From: Niallia circulans
GTDB taxonomy: Bacteria > Bacillota > Bacilli > Bacillales > Cytobacillaceae
Length of the DNA: 64,000 bases
Assembly (NCBI RefSeq): GCF_003726095.1
Contig: NZ_CP026031.1
Span: forward strand, 2,542,001-2,606,000
Reading direction: 5' to 3'
Positions 1 through 8,691 of this stretch are shown here, one piece after another. Position 1 is the first letter of the stretch. Each line of letters opens with the position of its first letter. A model generated the notes under the pieces. That model was not told where the DNA came from and made no database searches. It was given only the letters and a program-made list of their open reading frames with translations. Both the position numbers and the translations under genes were made by a program.

Positions 1-27
1 AATAAACGGCTGTCCCTTTTCGCTGCA

Positions 28-234
28 TTATTCTTCTGCGATTATCCTGATATATTCTCTTGGTTGAAAAGGAATCATCGTTTCATCAAAAAAAGGAGAG
101 TTTGTCTCTTCTATGAAAAGAAGTTCCTCCAGTGAATAAAACTCTCTTTTTTGGAAGTTGTCCAATAAAATTCCAACAAAAAGACCTAGAGAAAATAGAC
201 ATATGGAAATATAGACCTTTGTTTTTAAATGCAT
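28..234 (-). CDS. Small membrane-anchored protein, unknown function
   Basis: A 68-residue protein with one N-terminal hydrophobic segment (about residues 8-25) and an acidic, glutamate-rich tail, so probably a single-pass membrane protein. A GAGGTGG ribosome site lies 7 nt before the ATG, and a stop codon is present, so the gene is complete. It is divergent from mrpA. In B. subtilis a small gene (yufS) sits just upstream of mrpA; the position is similar but I cannot confirm homology from sequence. No function is proposed. Confidence 0.55.
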   Translation of the reverse strand: MHLKTKVYISICLFSLGLFVGILLDNFQKREFYSLEELLFIEETNSPFFDETMIPFQPREYIRIIAEE

Positions 235-460
235 GTATATACCACCTCACCATTAGTTTGAGCAAAAAGGTGGGTGTTTTACACAAAAAAATAAAAAAAT
301 TTTTCCTATTTTAGACCATGTTTCTACCTATTTAATAGAAAGGTTGATCCTTAACTTAATTTCTTGTTTCCTGTATGCAGAGCGTTTTTTTTTGCGTTAT
401 ACTTTAACATGTTCAGTCATTTTCAAGCGTTTATTTAGAAAAGATTAAGGAGGGGTTAAA

Positions 461-2851
461 TTGTCTATACTTCACTGGGTTGTACTTGCACCATTTTTAT
501 ACACCCTATTAATACCTATCACATTTAAATTTATGAAAAAAATACATACTGGATGGTTTGTTCTTCCACTTCCTTTGCTATTGTTTATTTATTTTTGCCG
601 AAACATTGGGACAACCTCAAATTTACATACAAAAGTAGAATCAATCCCATGGATTCCATCACTAGGAATTGATTTTGCCGTAAAATTAGACGGTCTCGGC
701 ATGCTATTTGCATTATTAATAACTGGAATCGGTTCTCTTGTTATTCTCTATTCCATTTATTATTTGGATAAAAACAAAGAGAAGGTCAATCATTTCTATG
801 TATATCTTCTATTATTCATGGGAGCAATGCTCGGTGTTGTCTTATCTGATAATCTCATTGTGCTTTATATGTTCTGGGAAATTACCAGTATTTCTTCGTT
901 TCTTTTAATAGGTTTTTGGAATAATCGAAGTAACTCGCGATATGGCGCAATCAAATCAATGGTTGTTACCGTATTTGGTGGTCTTTCCTTATTAGCAGGA
1001 ATTGTTCTACTTTACCTAATGACCGGATCCTTTACTATTTCAGAAATAATTACTTCTGTTCAACAAGATTCTATTATGTCTCATCCATTATTTATTTTAG
1101 GGATGATTTGTATCTTACTTGGTGCATTTACAAAATCTGCCCAATTTCCATTCCATATTTGGCTGCCTGATGCAATGGAAGCTCCAACACCTGTCAGCAG
1201 TTATTTGCATTCCGCTACAATGGTTAAAGCTGGTATATATCTTGTGGCCCGTTTAAGTCCTGTCTTTGCAGTGTCTGGTTATTGGCTGTGGATTGTATCA
1301 CTTGTCGGGATTGTTACTCTAATATATGGATCTTTTATGGCAATAAAACAAGTAGACTTAAAAGGTCTTCTAGCATACTCAACAATCAGTCAGCTCGGAA
1401 TGATTATGTCTTTACTAGGGATTGGAGCTGCTGGTGTCCACTATGACAATGAAAGTGTTTATTACATTGCCACAGCTGCTGCAATCTTCCATCTTGTCAA
1501 CCATGCAACCTTTAAAGGAAGTTTGTTTATGATGGTTGGAATTGTTGATCATGAAACTGGGACAAGAGATATTCGTCGTTTAGGCGGCCTGATGAAGATT
1601 ATGCCAATCACATTTGCTATCGCATTAATTGGCTCGCTGTCTATGGCTGGTATCCCGCCATTTAATGGATTTCTGAGCAAAGAGATGTTCTTTGCAAGTA
1701 TGTTAAATATTCTTGACTTCCAAATGTTTAACCTAGATACGTGGGGAGTTCTATTACCTGTCATTGCATGGGTCGGCAGTATCTTTACATTTGTTTATAG
1801 CATGATTCTTGTATTTAAGACTTTCACTGGAAAATACCAACCAGAAAAATTATCGGCTAAACCACATGAAGCACCAATGGGTATGCTTATTTCACCCATT
1901 ATCTTAGTATCCCTTGTTGTCATATTTGGATTATTTCCTGGGCTTCTAACCAATACCATTCTTTCTCCTGCTATTACATCTATTTATGGCGGAGGCGTTT
2001 ATGATCTGCATATCTATCACTGGCATGGATTTGAACCTGAGTTATTTATGACGATTGGGGTCATTGTGTTTGGAATAATTCTCTATTTAACTGTAGGAAA
2101 ATGGTCTGTTATCTATCAAGCCATTCCTGTTATTTGGAATCGAATATATGATTGGTTATTTGGCGAAACAGAAAATGGATTTAACAAGCTGACAAACAGA
2201 TATATGACAGGTTCCTTGCGTACCTATCTCATTTATATCTTTTCTTTCTTTATTCTAATCCTTTCTTACACTCTATTTATAAAGGATGGCTTTACAATAA
2301 ACACTTCCCGACTAGCACCAATTGGTGGATATGAAGTCGTGCTGTCGCTTGTTCTGGTGATTTCCACCATCGCTATATTATTCGCTAAATCTCGTTTGAC
2401 TTCTATTATTCTTTTAGGAGCAGTCGGATATACCGTATCATTATTTTACGTAGTATTTCGCGCACCTGATCTTGCTTTAACACAATTAGTTATTGAAACA
2501 GTTTCCGTTGCTTTATTCTTATTGTGTTTTTACCATTTACCTAGAAATGCTAGAAAAAAGGAAAGTATTCCTTTCAAATTATCCAATGCAATCATTTCTG
2601 TACTAGTTGGACTCGTAGTGATGATCATTGCGATTGCCTCCTATAGCACGAAACTATTCGATTCCATTTCTCAATTTTATGTGGAGAATACGTATACAAA
2701 AGCGGCAGGAGAAAACATGGTAAATGTTATCTTAGTGGATTTCAGGGGTTTTGATACACTTTTTGAAATTACAGTACTAGCTATTGCTGCTATTGGTATT
2801 TATTCGATGATCACTTTGAGAATGGGAGGAAAGAAAAATGAAAATAAATAA
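461..2851 (+). CDS. mrpA: Na+/H+ antiporter subunit A (MrpA)
   Basis: This 796-residue polytopic membrane protein is the largest subunit of the hetero-oligomeric Mrp (MNH) cation/proton antiporter used for alkaline pH and sodium resistance. The first ~500 residues resemble the NuoL/ND5 subunit of complex I, with the proton-antiporter type segment LPDAMEAPTPVSSYLHSATM near residues 237-256. The C-terminal ~180 residues carry the MrpA-specific domain found fused here in Bacillus. The start is TTG, with AAGGAGG 7 nt upstream. It is the first gene of a tight seven-gene operon and overlaps mrpB by 14 nt. Length agrees with the family (about 800 residues). Confidence 0.95.
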   Translation: MSILHWVVLAPFLYTLLIPITFKFMKKIHTGWFVLPLPLLLFIYFCRNIGTTSNLHTKVESIPWIPSLGIDFAVKLDGLGMLFALLITGIGSLVILYSIYYLDKNKEKVNHFYVYLLLFMGAMLGVVLSDNLIVLYMFWEITSISSFLLIGFWNNRSNSRYGAIKSMVVTVFGGLSLLAGIVLLYLMTGSFTISEIITSVQQDSIMSHPLFILGMICILLGAFTKSAQFPFHIWLPDAMEAPTPVSSYLHSATMVKAGIYLVARLSPVFAVSGYWLWIVSLVGIVTLIYGSFMAIKQVDLKGLLAYSTISQLGMIMSLLGIGAAGVHYDNESVYYIATAAAIFHLVNHATFKGSLFMMVGIVDHETGTRDIRRLGGLMKIMPITFAIALIGSLSMAGIPPFNGFLSKEMFFASMLNILDFQMFNLDTWGVLLPVIAWVGSIFTFVYSMILVFKTFTGKYQPEKLSAKPHEAPMGMLISPIILVSLVVIFGLFPGLLTNTILSPAITSIYGGGVYDLHIYHWHGFEPELFMTIGVIVFGIILYLTVGKWSVIYQAIPVIWNRIYDWLFGETENGFNKLTNRYMTGSLRTYLIYIFSFFILILSYTLFIKDGFTINTSRLAPIGGYEVVLSLVLVISTIAILFAKSRLTSIILLGAVGYTVSLFYVVFRAPDLALTQLVIETVSVALFLLCFYHLPRNARKKESIPFKLSNAIISVLVGLVVMIIAIASYSTKLFDSISQFYVENTYTKAAGENMVNVILVDFRGFDTLFEITVLAIAAIGIYSMITLRMGGKKNENK

Positions 2852-3263
2852 TTTAGTTTTACAAACCATTACAAAAGTCATTGTTTTTTTAATACTCCTC
2901 TATGCAGTTGATCTCTTTTTTGCTGGTCACTATACGCCAGGCGGAGGCTTTATCGGTGGATTAATGGCAAGTGGAGCAATAGTTCTATTGCTGATAGCTT
3001 ATGATTTAAAAGTAGTAAAGAAAATCTTTCCGGTTAATTTTATCTATGTTACTGCAATAGGATTGCTGATAAGCACTTTAACAGGAATGATTGGCGTATT
3101 AAATGACAAACCATTTTTAACGCACTTTTTTAATAAACATGCTCACTTGCCTTTATTAGGAGAAACGTCCCTTCACACTGCTGCACTGTTTGATCTTGGG
3201 GTTTTCTTAGTAGTAGTAGGAGTTACAATGACCATTATTCAAACGATTGGAGAGGATGACTAA
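2838..3263 (+). CDS. mrpB: Na+/H+ antiporter subunit B (MrpB)
   Basis: A 141-residue membrane protein with about four hydrophobic segments and the conserved loop GGHYTPGGGFIGGL-like stretch at residues 28-42 that marks the MnhB/MrpB family. It is an integral subunit of the Mrp antiporter complex in the cytoplasmic membrane. It starts inside the end of mrpA (14-nt overlap) with GGAGGAAAG just before its ATG, and its stop overlaps the start of mrpC, so translational coupling is likely. Confidence 0.94.
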   Translation: MKINNLVLQTITKVIVFLILLYAVDLFFAGHYTPGGGFIGGLMASGAIVLLLIAYDLKVVKKIFPVNFIYVTAIGLLISTLTGMIGVLNDKPFLTHFFNKHAHLPLLGETSLHTAALFDLGVFLVVVGVTMTIIQTIGEDD

Positions 3264-3601
3264 TGGAATTCTTAATGGCATTCATTATCGGCATTTTATT
3301 TATGTGTGCGACGTATTTAATTCTTTCTAAGAGTCTATTGCGCATTATTATCGGAACTGGCCTTCTTAGCCATGGGGTTCATTTACTAATATTAACGATG
3401 GGTGGCTTAAAGAAAGGTGCTGCGCCACTCTTAGGGCAGCATGCTGACAGTTATTCTGACCCGTTACCCCAAGCATTAATATTAACTGCGATTGTTATTA
3501 GCTTTGGTGTCACTTCCTTCTTATTAGTACTTGCCTACAGAACTTATCAAGAATTAGGGACTGATAATTTGGAGAAATTGAGAGGGAAAAAGCATGAGTA
3601 A
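3263..3601 (+). CDS. mrpC: Na+/H+ antiporter subunit C (MrpC)
   Basis: A 112-residue protein with three hydrophobic segments, homologous to the NuoK subunit of complex I. The PLPQALILTAIVISFG motif (residues 74-89) is characteristic. The start overlaps the mrpB stop by one base, behind a GGAGAGGA ribosome site, and the end overlaps mrpD by 8 nt. It works only as part of the Mrp complex. Confidence 0.94.
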   Translation: MEFLMAFIIGILFMCATYLILSKSLLRIIIGTGLLSHGVHLLILTMGGLKKGAAPLLGQHADSYSDPLPQALILTAIVISFGVTSFLLVLAYRTYQELGTDNLEKLRGKKHE

Positions 3602-5066
3602 CTTAATTCTATTTCCAATTTTAATTCCTTTACTCACAGGAATCATTTTGATTTTCTTTTATAAGAAGACCATCTTACAACGGATTATTTCCTTATTGAG
3701 CACTAGTGTTTCGATTATAATTGTGCTATTTATGATAGATAAAATCAAAAATGAGGGAATTCAAACAGTAAATTTAAGTAATTGGGATGCTCCGTTTGGG
3801 ATAACGATTGTAGCAGATATGGTATCAGCACTTCTTGTGTTAACAACAAATATAATCGCCTTTTGTTGTATCCTCTACTCCTTTAAGGGAATCGATAGAG
3901 AAAGAGAAAATTACTTTTATTACGCTATGATTCAATTTCTCTTAGTTGGTGTTATTGGTGCGTTTTCAACTGGCGATATCTTTAACTTGTTTGTATTTTT
4001 TGAAGTAATGTTAATGGCTTCCTATGTACTACTTGTTCTTGGAAATACAAAAATTCAATTAAGAGAAACAGTAAAATATATTATTGTAAATGTTGTCGCT
4101 TCCGCACTCTTCGTTATTGCCGTTGCCTATTTTTATTCTGTTGTTGGAACTTTAAACATGGCGTCTATTTCAGAGCGAATCAGTGAAGTGGGTGGATCAG
4201 GCATATTAACGGTCATAGCTGTCCTGTTCTTAATCGTCTTTGGATTAAAAGGGGCTCTCTTCCCGTTATTTTTCTGGCTTCCAGGATCTTATTATGCCGC
4301 TCCCATACCGATACTTGCATTATTTGGAGCGTTATTAACAAAAGTTGGAGTTTATTCGATTGCCCGGACGTACTCCCTCTTCTTCTATGAGGATTCTTAT
4401 GTCTTTACATTATTAGGCATCCTGTCTCTTCTAACCATTATTTTAGGAGCAATTGGAGCAATTGCCTATAATGATGTCAAAAAAATTATTATTTATAATA
4501 TCGTTACGGCAATTGGTGTTATCTTGTATGGATTCTCTATTTTTAATAGCACTTCCTTAAATGGAGCGATTTTCTACCTTTTACATGACATGATTATTAA
4601 AGGAGCGCTGTTTCTATTAATTGGAATCATGATTTATATTACTGGAACTAGCAATTTAAAATATATGAGTGGCTTGATGAAGAAATACCCTTTACTGACT
4701 TGGACCTTCTTTCTTGCCGCACTTAGCCTTGCAGGTATTCCGCCATTAAGTGGATTTATTGGTAAATTACTCATTATTCAAGGAGCCTTTGAAGAAAGGA
4801 ATTATATGGGAAGTTTTATTGTTGTGCTATCGAGTCTCCTCGTATTACTATCTGTTATCAAGATATTTGTTAAAGGTTTTTGGGGAGAGGAATCAGATAA
4901 TATTACTATAAAGTCTATAAAAACACTTTTACTACCCGGGTGTATACTAGTCCTTCTTTCCTGTCTAATCGGAATTGGCACAGAGATGATCTCACCATAT
5001 ATTTCACTCGCTGTTGAAAGTTTATTGCAACCGGAAAACTATATCCATGCCGTATTAAAGGAGTGA
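3594..5066 (+). CDS. mrpD: Na+/H+ antiporter subunit D (MrpD)
   Basis: A 490-residue polytopic protein homologous to the NuoM/NuoN antiporter-like subunits of complex I. Typical features include a glutamate in a membrane helix (FVFFEVMLMASYVLL, about residues 131-145), a central lysine helix (KGALFPLFFWLPGSYYAAP, from about residue 218) and LAGIPPLSGF near residue 381. With MrpA it forms the proposed proton path of the antiporter. It overlaps mrpC and ends just before mrpE, all in one operon. Confidence 0.95.
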   Translation: MSNLILFPILIPLLTGIILIFFYKKTILQRIISLLSTSVSIIIVLFMIDKIKNEGIQTVNLSNWDAPFGITIVADMVSALLVLTTNIIAFCCILYSFKGIDRERENYFYYAMIQFLLVGVIGAFSTGDIFNLFVFFEVMLMASYVLLVLGNTKIQLRETVKYIIVNVVASALFVIAVAYFYSVVGTLNMASISERISEVGGSGILTVIAVLFLIVFGLKGALFPLFFWLPGSYYAAPIPILALFGALLTKVGVYSIARTYSLFFYEDSYVFTLLGILSLLTIILGAIGAIAYNDVKKIIIYNIVTAIGVILYGFSIFNSTSLNGAIFYLLHDMIIKGALFLLIGIMIYITGTSNLKYMSGLMKKYPLLTWTFFLAALSLAGIPPLSGFIGKLLIIQGAFEERNYMGSFIVVLSSLLVLLSVIKIFVKGFWGEESDNITIKSIKTLLLPGCILVLLSCLIGIGTEMISPYISLAVESLLQPENYIHAVLKE

Positions 5067-5071
5067 TGACA

Positions 5072-5548
5072 ATGGCATTTCAATTATTATTAAATTTTGT
5101 AATCAGTTTTATTTGGATGTTTCTGAAAGGCTCCTTCGCTCCAGATACGTTTCTAATCGGGTTTATTATCGGATTGATTCTTATATTTATTACAAGAAGA
5201 TTTTTCTCCGATAAGTTTTATTTATATCGAGTTGTTTCTATATTTAAACTTTTAGGTATTTTTCTAAGAGAATTAGTACTTTCCAATATCGCTGTGTTAA
5301 AAATCATTCTTCGGCCAAGGTTAAAAGTAACGCCGGGTATTTTTGCCCTAGAAACCGATTTAAGGAAAGACTGGGAAATAACGATACTTTGTAATCTTAT
5401 CACGCTCACACCTGGAACGCTTGTAGTGGATATTTCAGAAGATAATAAAATCCTATATATTCATGCAATGGATATTAGCGATAAAGAGGCCGCTATCAGC
5501 AGTATTAAAAATAGCTTTGAAAAAGCCATACAAGAGGTGAGTATTTGA
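5072..5548 (+). CDS. mrpE: Na+/H+ antiporter subunit E (MrpE)
   Basis: A 158-residue protein with two to three N-terminal membrane segments and a soluble C-terminal domain carrying the family motif LTPGTLVVD (about residues 110-118). I chose the ATG at 5072 because AAGGAG lies 8 nt before it; an in-frame ATG three codons earlier sits too close to that site. This gives the usual family length. It overlaps mrpF by one base. Confidence 0.93.
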   Translation: MAFQLLLNFVISFIWMFLKGSFAPDTFLIGFIIGLILIFITRRFFSDKFYLYRVVSIFKLLGIFLRELVLSNIAVLKIILRPRLKVTPGIFALETDLRKDWEITILCNLITLTPGTLVVDISEDNKILYIHAMDISDKEAAISSIKNSFEKAIQEVSI

Positions 5549-5835
5549 TGTTCCAGACCATTATGCATATATCTTTATTTATTGTTTCTATCTCGACGAT
5601 TTTATTTATTTATCGAGTCGTAAAGGGACCTTCTACTCCCGATAGAGTAGTCGCTCTAGATGCTATCGGAATCAACCTTGTTGCGATTACTGCTATTTTA
5701 TCAATAGTGTTAAAAACTTCGGCCTTTTTGGAAGTTATTCTTCTCATTGGTATTTTAGCCTTTATTGGTACGGTAGCTTTTTCTAAGTATCTGGAGAAAG
5801 GAGTAATAATCGAAAATGACCGAGACAATCATTAG
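5548..5835 (+). CDS. mrpF: Na+/H+ antiporter subunit F (MrpF)
   Basis: A 95-residue three-helix membrane protein of the MnhF/MrpF family; the segment KGPSTPDRVVALDAIG near residues 26-41 is diagnostic and contains the conserved aspartates. The ATG at 5548 follows GAGGTGA by 7 nt and overlaps the mrpE stop (TGATG). A TTG three bases upstream is less well spaced. It is the sixth subunit of the operon and overlaps mrpG by 20 nt. Confidence 0.93.
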   Translation: MFQTIMHISLFIVSISTILFIYRVVKGPSTPDRVVALDAIGINLVAITAILSIVLKTSAFLEVILLIGILAFIGTVAFSKYLEKGVIIENDRDNH

Positions 5836-6178
5836 CATTATTATAGCCATTCTTATTCTCTTAGGATCCTTATTAAGTCTAGTTGCAAGCATTGGCGTAT
5901 TAAGATTACCAGATGTGTATACAAGAAGTCACGCAGCGTCTAAATCCGCAACGCTAGGAGTCATGTTTATCCTTCTTGGTGCTTGTCTCTATTTTTTTCA
6001 GTCGGAACAAATTTTTAATTCTCGTTTAATTCTTGCAATCGCCTTTATTTTCTTAACATCTCCAGTTGCGGGACAACTTATTATTCGCTCTGCTTATAAC
6101 AGAAAAATACCAATGGCAGATGAAACGATAAGAGATGATTTAAAAGAAGCGAGAGACGCTGCTGCGAAAAGCAAATAA
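5816..6178 (+). CDS. mrpG: Na+/H+ antiporter subunit G (MrpG)
   Basis: A 120-residue protein of the MnhG/MrpG family with three hydrophobic helices, the motif LRLPDVYTRSHAASKSATLG (about residues 30-49) and a charged cytoplasmic tail. It is the last subunit of the Mrp operon. Its ATG overlaps the end of mrpF, preceded by GGAGAAAGGAG. Only weak hairpins follow it, so the transcript might continue into the small gene at 6288. Confidence 0.93.
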   Translation: MTETIISIIIAILILLGSLLSLVASIGVLRLPDVYTRSHAASKSATLGVMFILLGACLYFFQSEQIFNSRLILAIAFIFLTSPVAGQLIIRSAYNRKIPMADETIRDDLKEARDAAAKSK

Positions 6179-6287
6179 AACCATCATTTCCCTGCAGACC
6201 CAATGTAATGCAGGATAAGCTTTCAAACAAAAGCAAATAATATTCCTGTCCTGTCATTGGACTAATACAGAACAGGAGTACAATAAA

Positions 6288-6470
6288 ATGAAAAATATAC
6301 GTGAAGGATTAATCCCTACTGTTCTTGGAACAGCCGTTACAACTGCCGGCATTGCCATGAAGAAAAATCGTAAAGTCGATTCCATGATTTCCAATACAGT
6401 CTTTGGATTTGGACTAGCACATGTCGTCTTAGGAACAATTGATCTAATCGAACACCGTAATAAGTTTTAG
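6288..6470 (+). CDS. Conserved small hydrophobic protein
   Basis: A 60-residue protein with two weakly hydrophobic segments rich in Gly, Ala and Val (about residues 10-22 and 38-52), separated by a basic stretch KKNRK. The ribosome site ACAGGAG precedes the ATG. It resembles a short protein found widely in Bacillaceae without known function, and I infer membrane association only from hydrophobicity. It lies 109 nt after mrpG on the same strand. Confidence 0.6.
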   Translation: MKNIREGLIPTVLGTAVTTAGIAMKKNRKVDSMISNTVFGFGLAHVVLGTIDLIEHRNKF

Positions 6471-6505
6471 TATTAAACAAAACATCTTAAAGTTCTGCAC
6501 ACTTT

Positions 6506-6558
6506 AAAGACTTGATATCCAAACAGGATCTTTTTTCCTTTTGTGATTTCAAGTCTTT
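6506..6558 (+). terminator. Rho-independent terminator
   Basis: Two 14-nt arms (6506-6519 and 6545-6558) are complementary at 13 positions and are followed by a T run. It lies 35 bp downstream of the small gene ending at 6470. Confidence 0.6.
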
Positions 6559-6631
6559 TTCTTATTCATAAATTCCCTTGATAAGGAATAGTATATAAGA
6601 AATAAGATTATGCATGAAAGGAATGGCTACT

Positions 6632-7012
6632 ATGTACCACGCTCGATATTATCATCGTAAAATCCCTACTTTAGCAGCATTCCACCCATATCTTCATTAT
6701 CCTCTCTATTTTCGAGAACTCCCAGAAGCGAATCCTTCTAAACTCATCGACTCTGCTAAGGATACCCTATCTTTATTGCCTGATGTAGAAACCTGTTTAA
6801 AAAAGTTAGCTAACTCTCCTGACTTTTCCAAAAATCTCATGAATGCCGCTCAATTATCTAAAACGGAAACAGTAGAGCAATTAATTAAGTCAATTGGTGT
6901 AAAAGAAACCCCTACAGTAGCCTATACTCCTGATGGGATCACATTAAATTTCGACCATAAAAATAAACCACCCTATTGCTGCTTCTTATCTGTTCAATTG
7001 AGATGGCGTTAG
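6632..7012 (+). CDS. YuzC-like protein, possibly spore-associated
   Basis: A 126-residue protein with a His/Tyr/Pro-rich N-terminus (MYHARYYHRKIP), a helical middle (DSAKDTLSLLPDVETCLKKL) and a C-terminal segment with PTVAYTPDGITLNF and a CC pair. This layout resembles the YuzC family of Bacillus, which I recall from memory and have not aligned. The ATG at 6632 was preferred over 6614 because AAAGGA lies 9 nt before it. YuzC genes occur close to this chromosomal neighbourhood in B. subtilis, which supports the assignment. Confidence 0.55.
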   Translation: MYHARYYHRKIPTLAAFHPYLHYPLYFRELPEANPSKLIDSAKDTLSLLPDVETCLKKLANSPDFSKNLMNAAQLSKTETVEQLIKSIGVKETPTVAYTPDGITLNFDHKNKPPYCCFLSVQLRWR

Positions 7013-7206
7013 CATTTTTAAATTGTTCATAAAAGATTATTTCAGGCGGTATATCATACTGCCTGAAATAATCCGATAAAGAATAAGTGAATTTTATTTT
7101 TCTTAAATGCTTTGTGTCAAGATTATAATCCTTGCAAGCATTGCTATATAATGAATTGTACCTTTTTACCAAAAACAGCTATTCTTCCATCCAGCTGATG
7201 AATTTT

Positions 7207-7416
7207 TTAGTAATAAGGATACGGTCCATATGGTCCCGGAGCAAACGGAGCTGGACCAAACGGAACAGGGCCGTATGGGACAGGACCATAAAATGGTCTT
7301 GGTCTAACTAAAGCTCCTCCTATTACTCCTCCTAATAAACCACCCACAAAGGGTGCTGCAAACCAGGCTCTTGAATCTTGTTGTGGATATTGATACTGAT
7401 AAGGGTATCCATACAT
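7207..7416 (-). CDS. Gly/Pro/Tyr-rich small protein
   Basis: A 69-residue protein with a Tyr/Gln-rich start (YGYPYQYQYPQQ), a Gly-rich hydrophobic centre (FVGGLLGGVIGGALV) and a C-terminal run of seven P-x-G or Y-G-P repeats. GGAGG lies 12 nt before the ATG. Such compositions are common in Bacillus coat-like or surface small proteins, but no specific family is recognised. The low-complexity tail suggests a structural or adhesive role, which is inference only. Confidence 0.6.
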   Translation of the reverse strand: MYGYPYQYQYPQQDSRAWFAAPFVGGLLGGVIGGALVRPRPFYGPVPYGPVPFGPAPFAPGPYGPYPYY

Positions 7417-7505
7417 TCTTCAACATTACCTCCACTCTCATTTTAGACTTATTTCTTTTCTCTATTTTCTATGCGAATGTCCCTCTTTTGGACTGGGCTA
7501 TCGCC

Positions 7506-7727
7506 TTATATAGCTAAATTTCTAGAAATAATAGTCCTCATTTTCGAAGGGTTTTTTTTGATAAATTCATGTTTTATTAAATAATTTAAATGTTTGTGTA
7601 CACTTGAAGGTGCTAATACTCCAATCTGATCCCCTATTTCTTTTTGGGTAGGCGGATAACCATTTGTACAAGAATAATCATAAATGTACCTTAAAATTTC
7701 TGTAATGGTATTTTTATCTAAAAACAT
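7506..7727 (-). CDS. LexA-type winged-helix protein lacking the peptidase domain
   Basis: A 73-residue protein that matches only the N-terminal DNA-binding domain of LexA: ILRYIYDYSCTNGYPPTQKEIG followed by SSVHKHLNYLIKHEFIKKNP. There is no Ala-Gly cleavage site and no Ser/Lys peptidase domain, so it cannot respond to RecA like true LexA. GGAG lies 8 nt before the ATG, which supports a real short gene. It is probably a transcriptional regulator acting in the cytoplasm on unknown targets. It sits at the left edge of an AT-rich accessory patch. Confidence 0.7.
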   Translation of the reverse strand: MFLDKNTITEILRYIYDYSCTNGYPPTQKEIGDQIGVLAPSSVHKHLNYLIKHEFIKKNPSKMRTIISRNLAI

Positions 7728-8269
7728 TAAACTAACTCCATTCTCTACTTATAATAATTGTGTAAAATTGCAAAAAAAATAATTCTATATACCTATGATG
7801 TGTGCAAAAATTAAAGCATTAATAAATATATATAAAATTAAACTGTTTCAAGAGTTATATTAATATTAACATAAATTTTTTTTAGAAATAATTGGTTTTA
7901 GATAAAATAAAGATGTGAAACTTTTATCTATTTCACTATCTGTTCTCACTGATTTATTATCCATTTATGCGTTGACAATTTTTTTGCTCAATTTTGATTA
8001 AACTCTGTTAAGGTATTTTGTTATAGAATTTAAAGAAGGTTATACCATTCTTAATTCCATTTACTATATACTATCCACTACTAAGCTATTTATTAACAAA
8101 AAAGAGATTTGGTTGGATTTTGATTTTGCTATTAAACTAAATAGAACTCTTCTTACTACGTTCATAGAATATACCGATTTATAGGATTAATAACAAGAAA
8201 AGTAAAAACCGTAACTTTTATACTGATATTTTAAATTATGGTACTCTACAGAAAATATGAAAGGAAAAT
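7728..8269. other. AT-rich intergenic stretch with one promoter-like site
   Basis: No gene is visible in these 542 bases. A TTGACA at 7972-7977 followed 17 nt later by TGATTA (7995-8000) is a weak rightward promoter candidate. The rest is AT-rich sequence without clear repeats. Confidence 0.4.
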
Positions 8270-8428
8270 GTGGGGCGTCCGTCTATGGGAGTTACTAAAA
8301 AGGTGTCTATAACCCTTCCTGACGATATATGGGGCAAAATAAAGAGCGATATTAAAGAGAGCGATTTAAAATCTATGTCTGCTTATTTTAGGGAATTAGC
8401 TTTGGCTCATTTTAAGGAAGAAACATGA
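8270..8428 (+). CDS. Ribbon-helix-helix (CopG-like) small DNA-binding protein
   Basis: A short gene of 52 codons. The product begins VGRPSMGVTKKVSITLPDDI (first residue Met in translation) and continues with WGKIKSDI and MSAYFRELA. This is the CopG/Arc pattern: a GRPxxG lead, a basic beta strand with alternating residues, then two helices. I prefer the GTG at 8270, 4 nt after AAAGGA, because it keeps the GRP motif; an ATG at 8285 is possible. It overlaps the next small gene through ATGA, an arrangement seen in antitoxin or plasmid-control pairs. Confidence 0.65.
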   Translation: MGRPSMGVTKKVSITLPDDIWGKIKSDIKESDLKSMSAYFRELALAHFKEET

Positions 8429-8691
8429 TGAGAAAATTAAAAATTTATATGAAAAATGGGGAATTTGTGATAGAGCATGTTAATTCGTTTGGACATAGTA
8501 CAAAGCGTTTCCTATCAGAAGAAGGCACAATGTAATATAAAAAAGAAAAGTTCTTTATTGACTACAAGAAATTAGATTGCAATTGTACAGTAAGGAGAAA
8601 TATATTCAGTGAAATATTAAAAATAAAAGAGAACAGCGTATTTGTCCTAAATCCTAAATTGAAACATATAATAGGAAGTATAGAATTTTAA
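8425..8691 (+). pseudogene. Small partner gene interrupted by an in-frame TAA
   Basis: The ATG at 8425 overlaps the stop of the ribbon-helix-helix gene (ATGA). Translation gives 36 residues (MMRKLKIYMKNGEFVIEHVN and on) and stops at TAA 8533-8535. The same frame then stays open for 51 more codons, through KEKFFIDYKKLD and LKHIIGSIEF, to a stop at 8689. The simplest reading is an 88-codon gene inactivated by a nonsense change such as CAA to TAA. The product is not recognised; position suggests the partner of the RHH protein. Confidence 0.5.

Noticed and set aside
132..314. Plus-strand frame opposite the small membrane gene at 28-234
   Set aside because: Antisense shadow; the minus-strand gene has a proper ribosome site and a membrane-protein composition.
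6939..7172. 77-codon minus-strand frame overlapping the end of the YuzC-like gene
   Set aside because: It has a TTG start without a ribosome site and lies antisense to a better supported gene.
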